Below are positions 63,477-64,000 of a DNA stretch of 64,000 nt, one piece after another. Under the pieces are notes generated by a model, which worked only from the letters and a program-made list of their open reading frames with translations, made no database searches and was not told the origin of the DNA. Every line of letters begins with the position of its first letter. Positions within the stretch are counted from its first letter, which is position 1. Origin of the DNA: Paraglaciecola arctica (GTDB lineage: Bacteria; Pseudomonadota; Gammaproteobacteria; Enterobacterales; Alteromonadaceae); assembly GCF_018861065.1 (NCBI RefSeq), contig NZ_JAHKQO010000048.1:102892-166891 (forward strand). Reading direction: 5' to 3'. The position numbers were made by a program, and so were the translations under genes.

Positions 63477-63492
63477 GAGCATCTAACCGCTC
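63477..63492. repeat. attC-like core with small inverted repeat
   Basis: GAGCATCTAACCGCTC contains ATCTAAC (63481-63487), which fits the integron core RYYYAAC and its complement GTTRRRY (GTTAGAT). It lies just upstream of the RidA-like gene start, where a cassette boundary would be expected. A 7-bp degenerate core alone is weak evidence. Confidence 0.25.
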
Positions 63493-64000
63493 ATTATGTA
63501 AAAGGCTCAGTAAAATCCAAGGCTTCTACGCCAATTAATTACTCTAACCTAACCAATAATCAATTAGTTGCAAAGCATTAAGTGCACTATATTTGTCCAT
63601 TCTTTAGGATATTACCGAGAAGTCTAAGTAATATCCTCGATTACGTTTGAAGAGCGTTTTTGGGTAGCTATTGCCGTAAGGTTCAACAAACACCCTATGT
63701 ATTCTTTGTCGGATCTGTCGTCTTAAGCATAACAAAAGAAAAAGTCCGCTTATCTCCCAAGTCGACTATCAGTCTTTACTTCTATAACTCAATTTGTTTG
63801 CCAATAAATTGTTTGAGAAACGAAAAAGCAGTTAACCATCACCTGGTTAACTGCTCAAACTCTTGTAAAGTGTTTGTCTTAGCCTCTACGCCATTCTATG
63901 TCTTATTCAACCATCGGAAAATGTTTATACAAACACATTGGTGTTGCGCGGCGGCGGCAAATGAATGAGACTCCATGAGCTTTAATGCTGTTCACTTAAG
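63493..64000. other. right-end intergenic region
   Basis: No gene I can support. AGCAGTTAACC (63827-63837) and GGTTAACTGCT (63845-63855) form an 11-bp hairpin followed on the minus strand by TTTTTCG, a terminator-like signal for a minus-strand gene that would have to start beyond the window. The frame reading to TGA near 63966 on the plus strand has no ribosome site or recognisable motif. Confidence 0.4.

Noticed and set aside
63660..63968. A 102-residue plus-strand gene at the right end
   Set aside because: No ribosome site, no recognisable motif, and it contains the hairpin at 63827-63855.

Overview
The window is about 64 kb of chromosomal DNA from a marine gammaproteobacterium, most likely Alteromonadales close to Glaciecola/Paraglaciecola. 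The signs are an AT-leaning base composition, housekeeping genes with gammaproteobacterial order (dusB-fis, purH/purD, DUF2065-purA), large TonB-dependent receptors of the marine polysaccharide-user type, and a Shewanella-like non-PTS N-acetylgalactosamine (GalNAc) pathway. Taxonomy is inferred from gene content only. I saw no rRNA, tRNA or CRISPR array.

Layout. 1-6.4 kb: an oxidoreductase whose 5' end lies outside the window, a DUF547 protein and a ynjB-C-D-F block (ABC transporter plus CDP-alcohol phosphotransferase), tightly overlapped and parallel to the E. coli ydj/ynj region. 6.4-14.5 kb: small envelope proteins, an RND efflux pair, a GFA-family gene set between an intact sterol-desaturase-family gene and a decayed second copy of it, and a DUF1499 membrane protein. 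14.7-23.5 kb: a five-gene run with a YqiJ-like membrane protein, a long flotillin (YqiK), a 1695-residue AAA+ ATPase, a four-helix membrane protein and a DUF2007/zinc-ribbon protein. This is the best candidate here for a poorly described system, probably acting at the inner membrane. 23.5-25.1 kb: repeat-rich DNA with an 8-bp tandem repeat, REP-like sequence and a perfect 60-bp palindrome, around a DUF4202 gene. 25.1-27.2 kb: a YHYH lipoprotein, a YwqK/MORN-like protein and a Sco copper chaperone, translationally overlapped. 27.3-33.2 kb (minus strand): dusB-fis-purH-methyltransferase-purD and a DUF962 gene. 33.4-43.1 kb: LysR/azoreductase/pirin, a CnoX-like co-chaperone, a SulP transporter, an HPP protein and small exported proteins.

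43.1-54.4 kb is a GalNAc-type utilisation locus. A DeoR-family regulator (AgaR-like), a thioredoxin, a GH36 glycosidase, a DMT transporter and a TonB receptor lie on the minus strand, divergent from agaZ-agaS-agaK on the plus strand. Likely flow: outer-membrane uptake of a galactosaminide, cleavage by GH36, inner-membrane uptake, phosphorylation by AgaK, isomerisation by AgaS, then the tagatose-phosphate steps with AgaZ. The deacetylase (AgaA) and catalytic aldolase (AgaY) are not in the window. A second paralogous TonB receptor at 59.0-61.9 kb has sequences in front of it that fit the E. coli AgaR box and may belong to the same regulon.

54.7-58.7 kb: two spondin-domain proteins, an orphan OmpR-type response regulator, DUF2065 and purA. 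62-64 kb: mobile-looking DNA with a decayed group II intron 3' end, and LysE- and RidA-family genes next to attC-like half sites. Function statements rest on family recognition from translated sequence; no database search was run.
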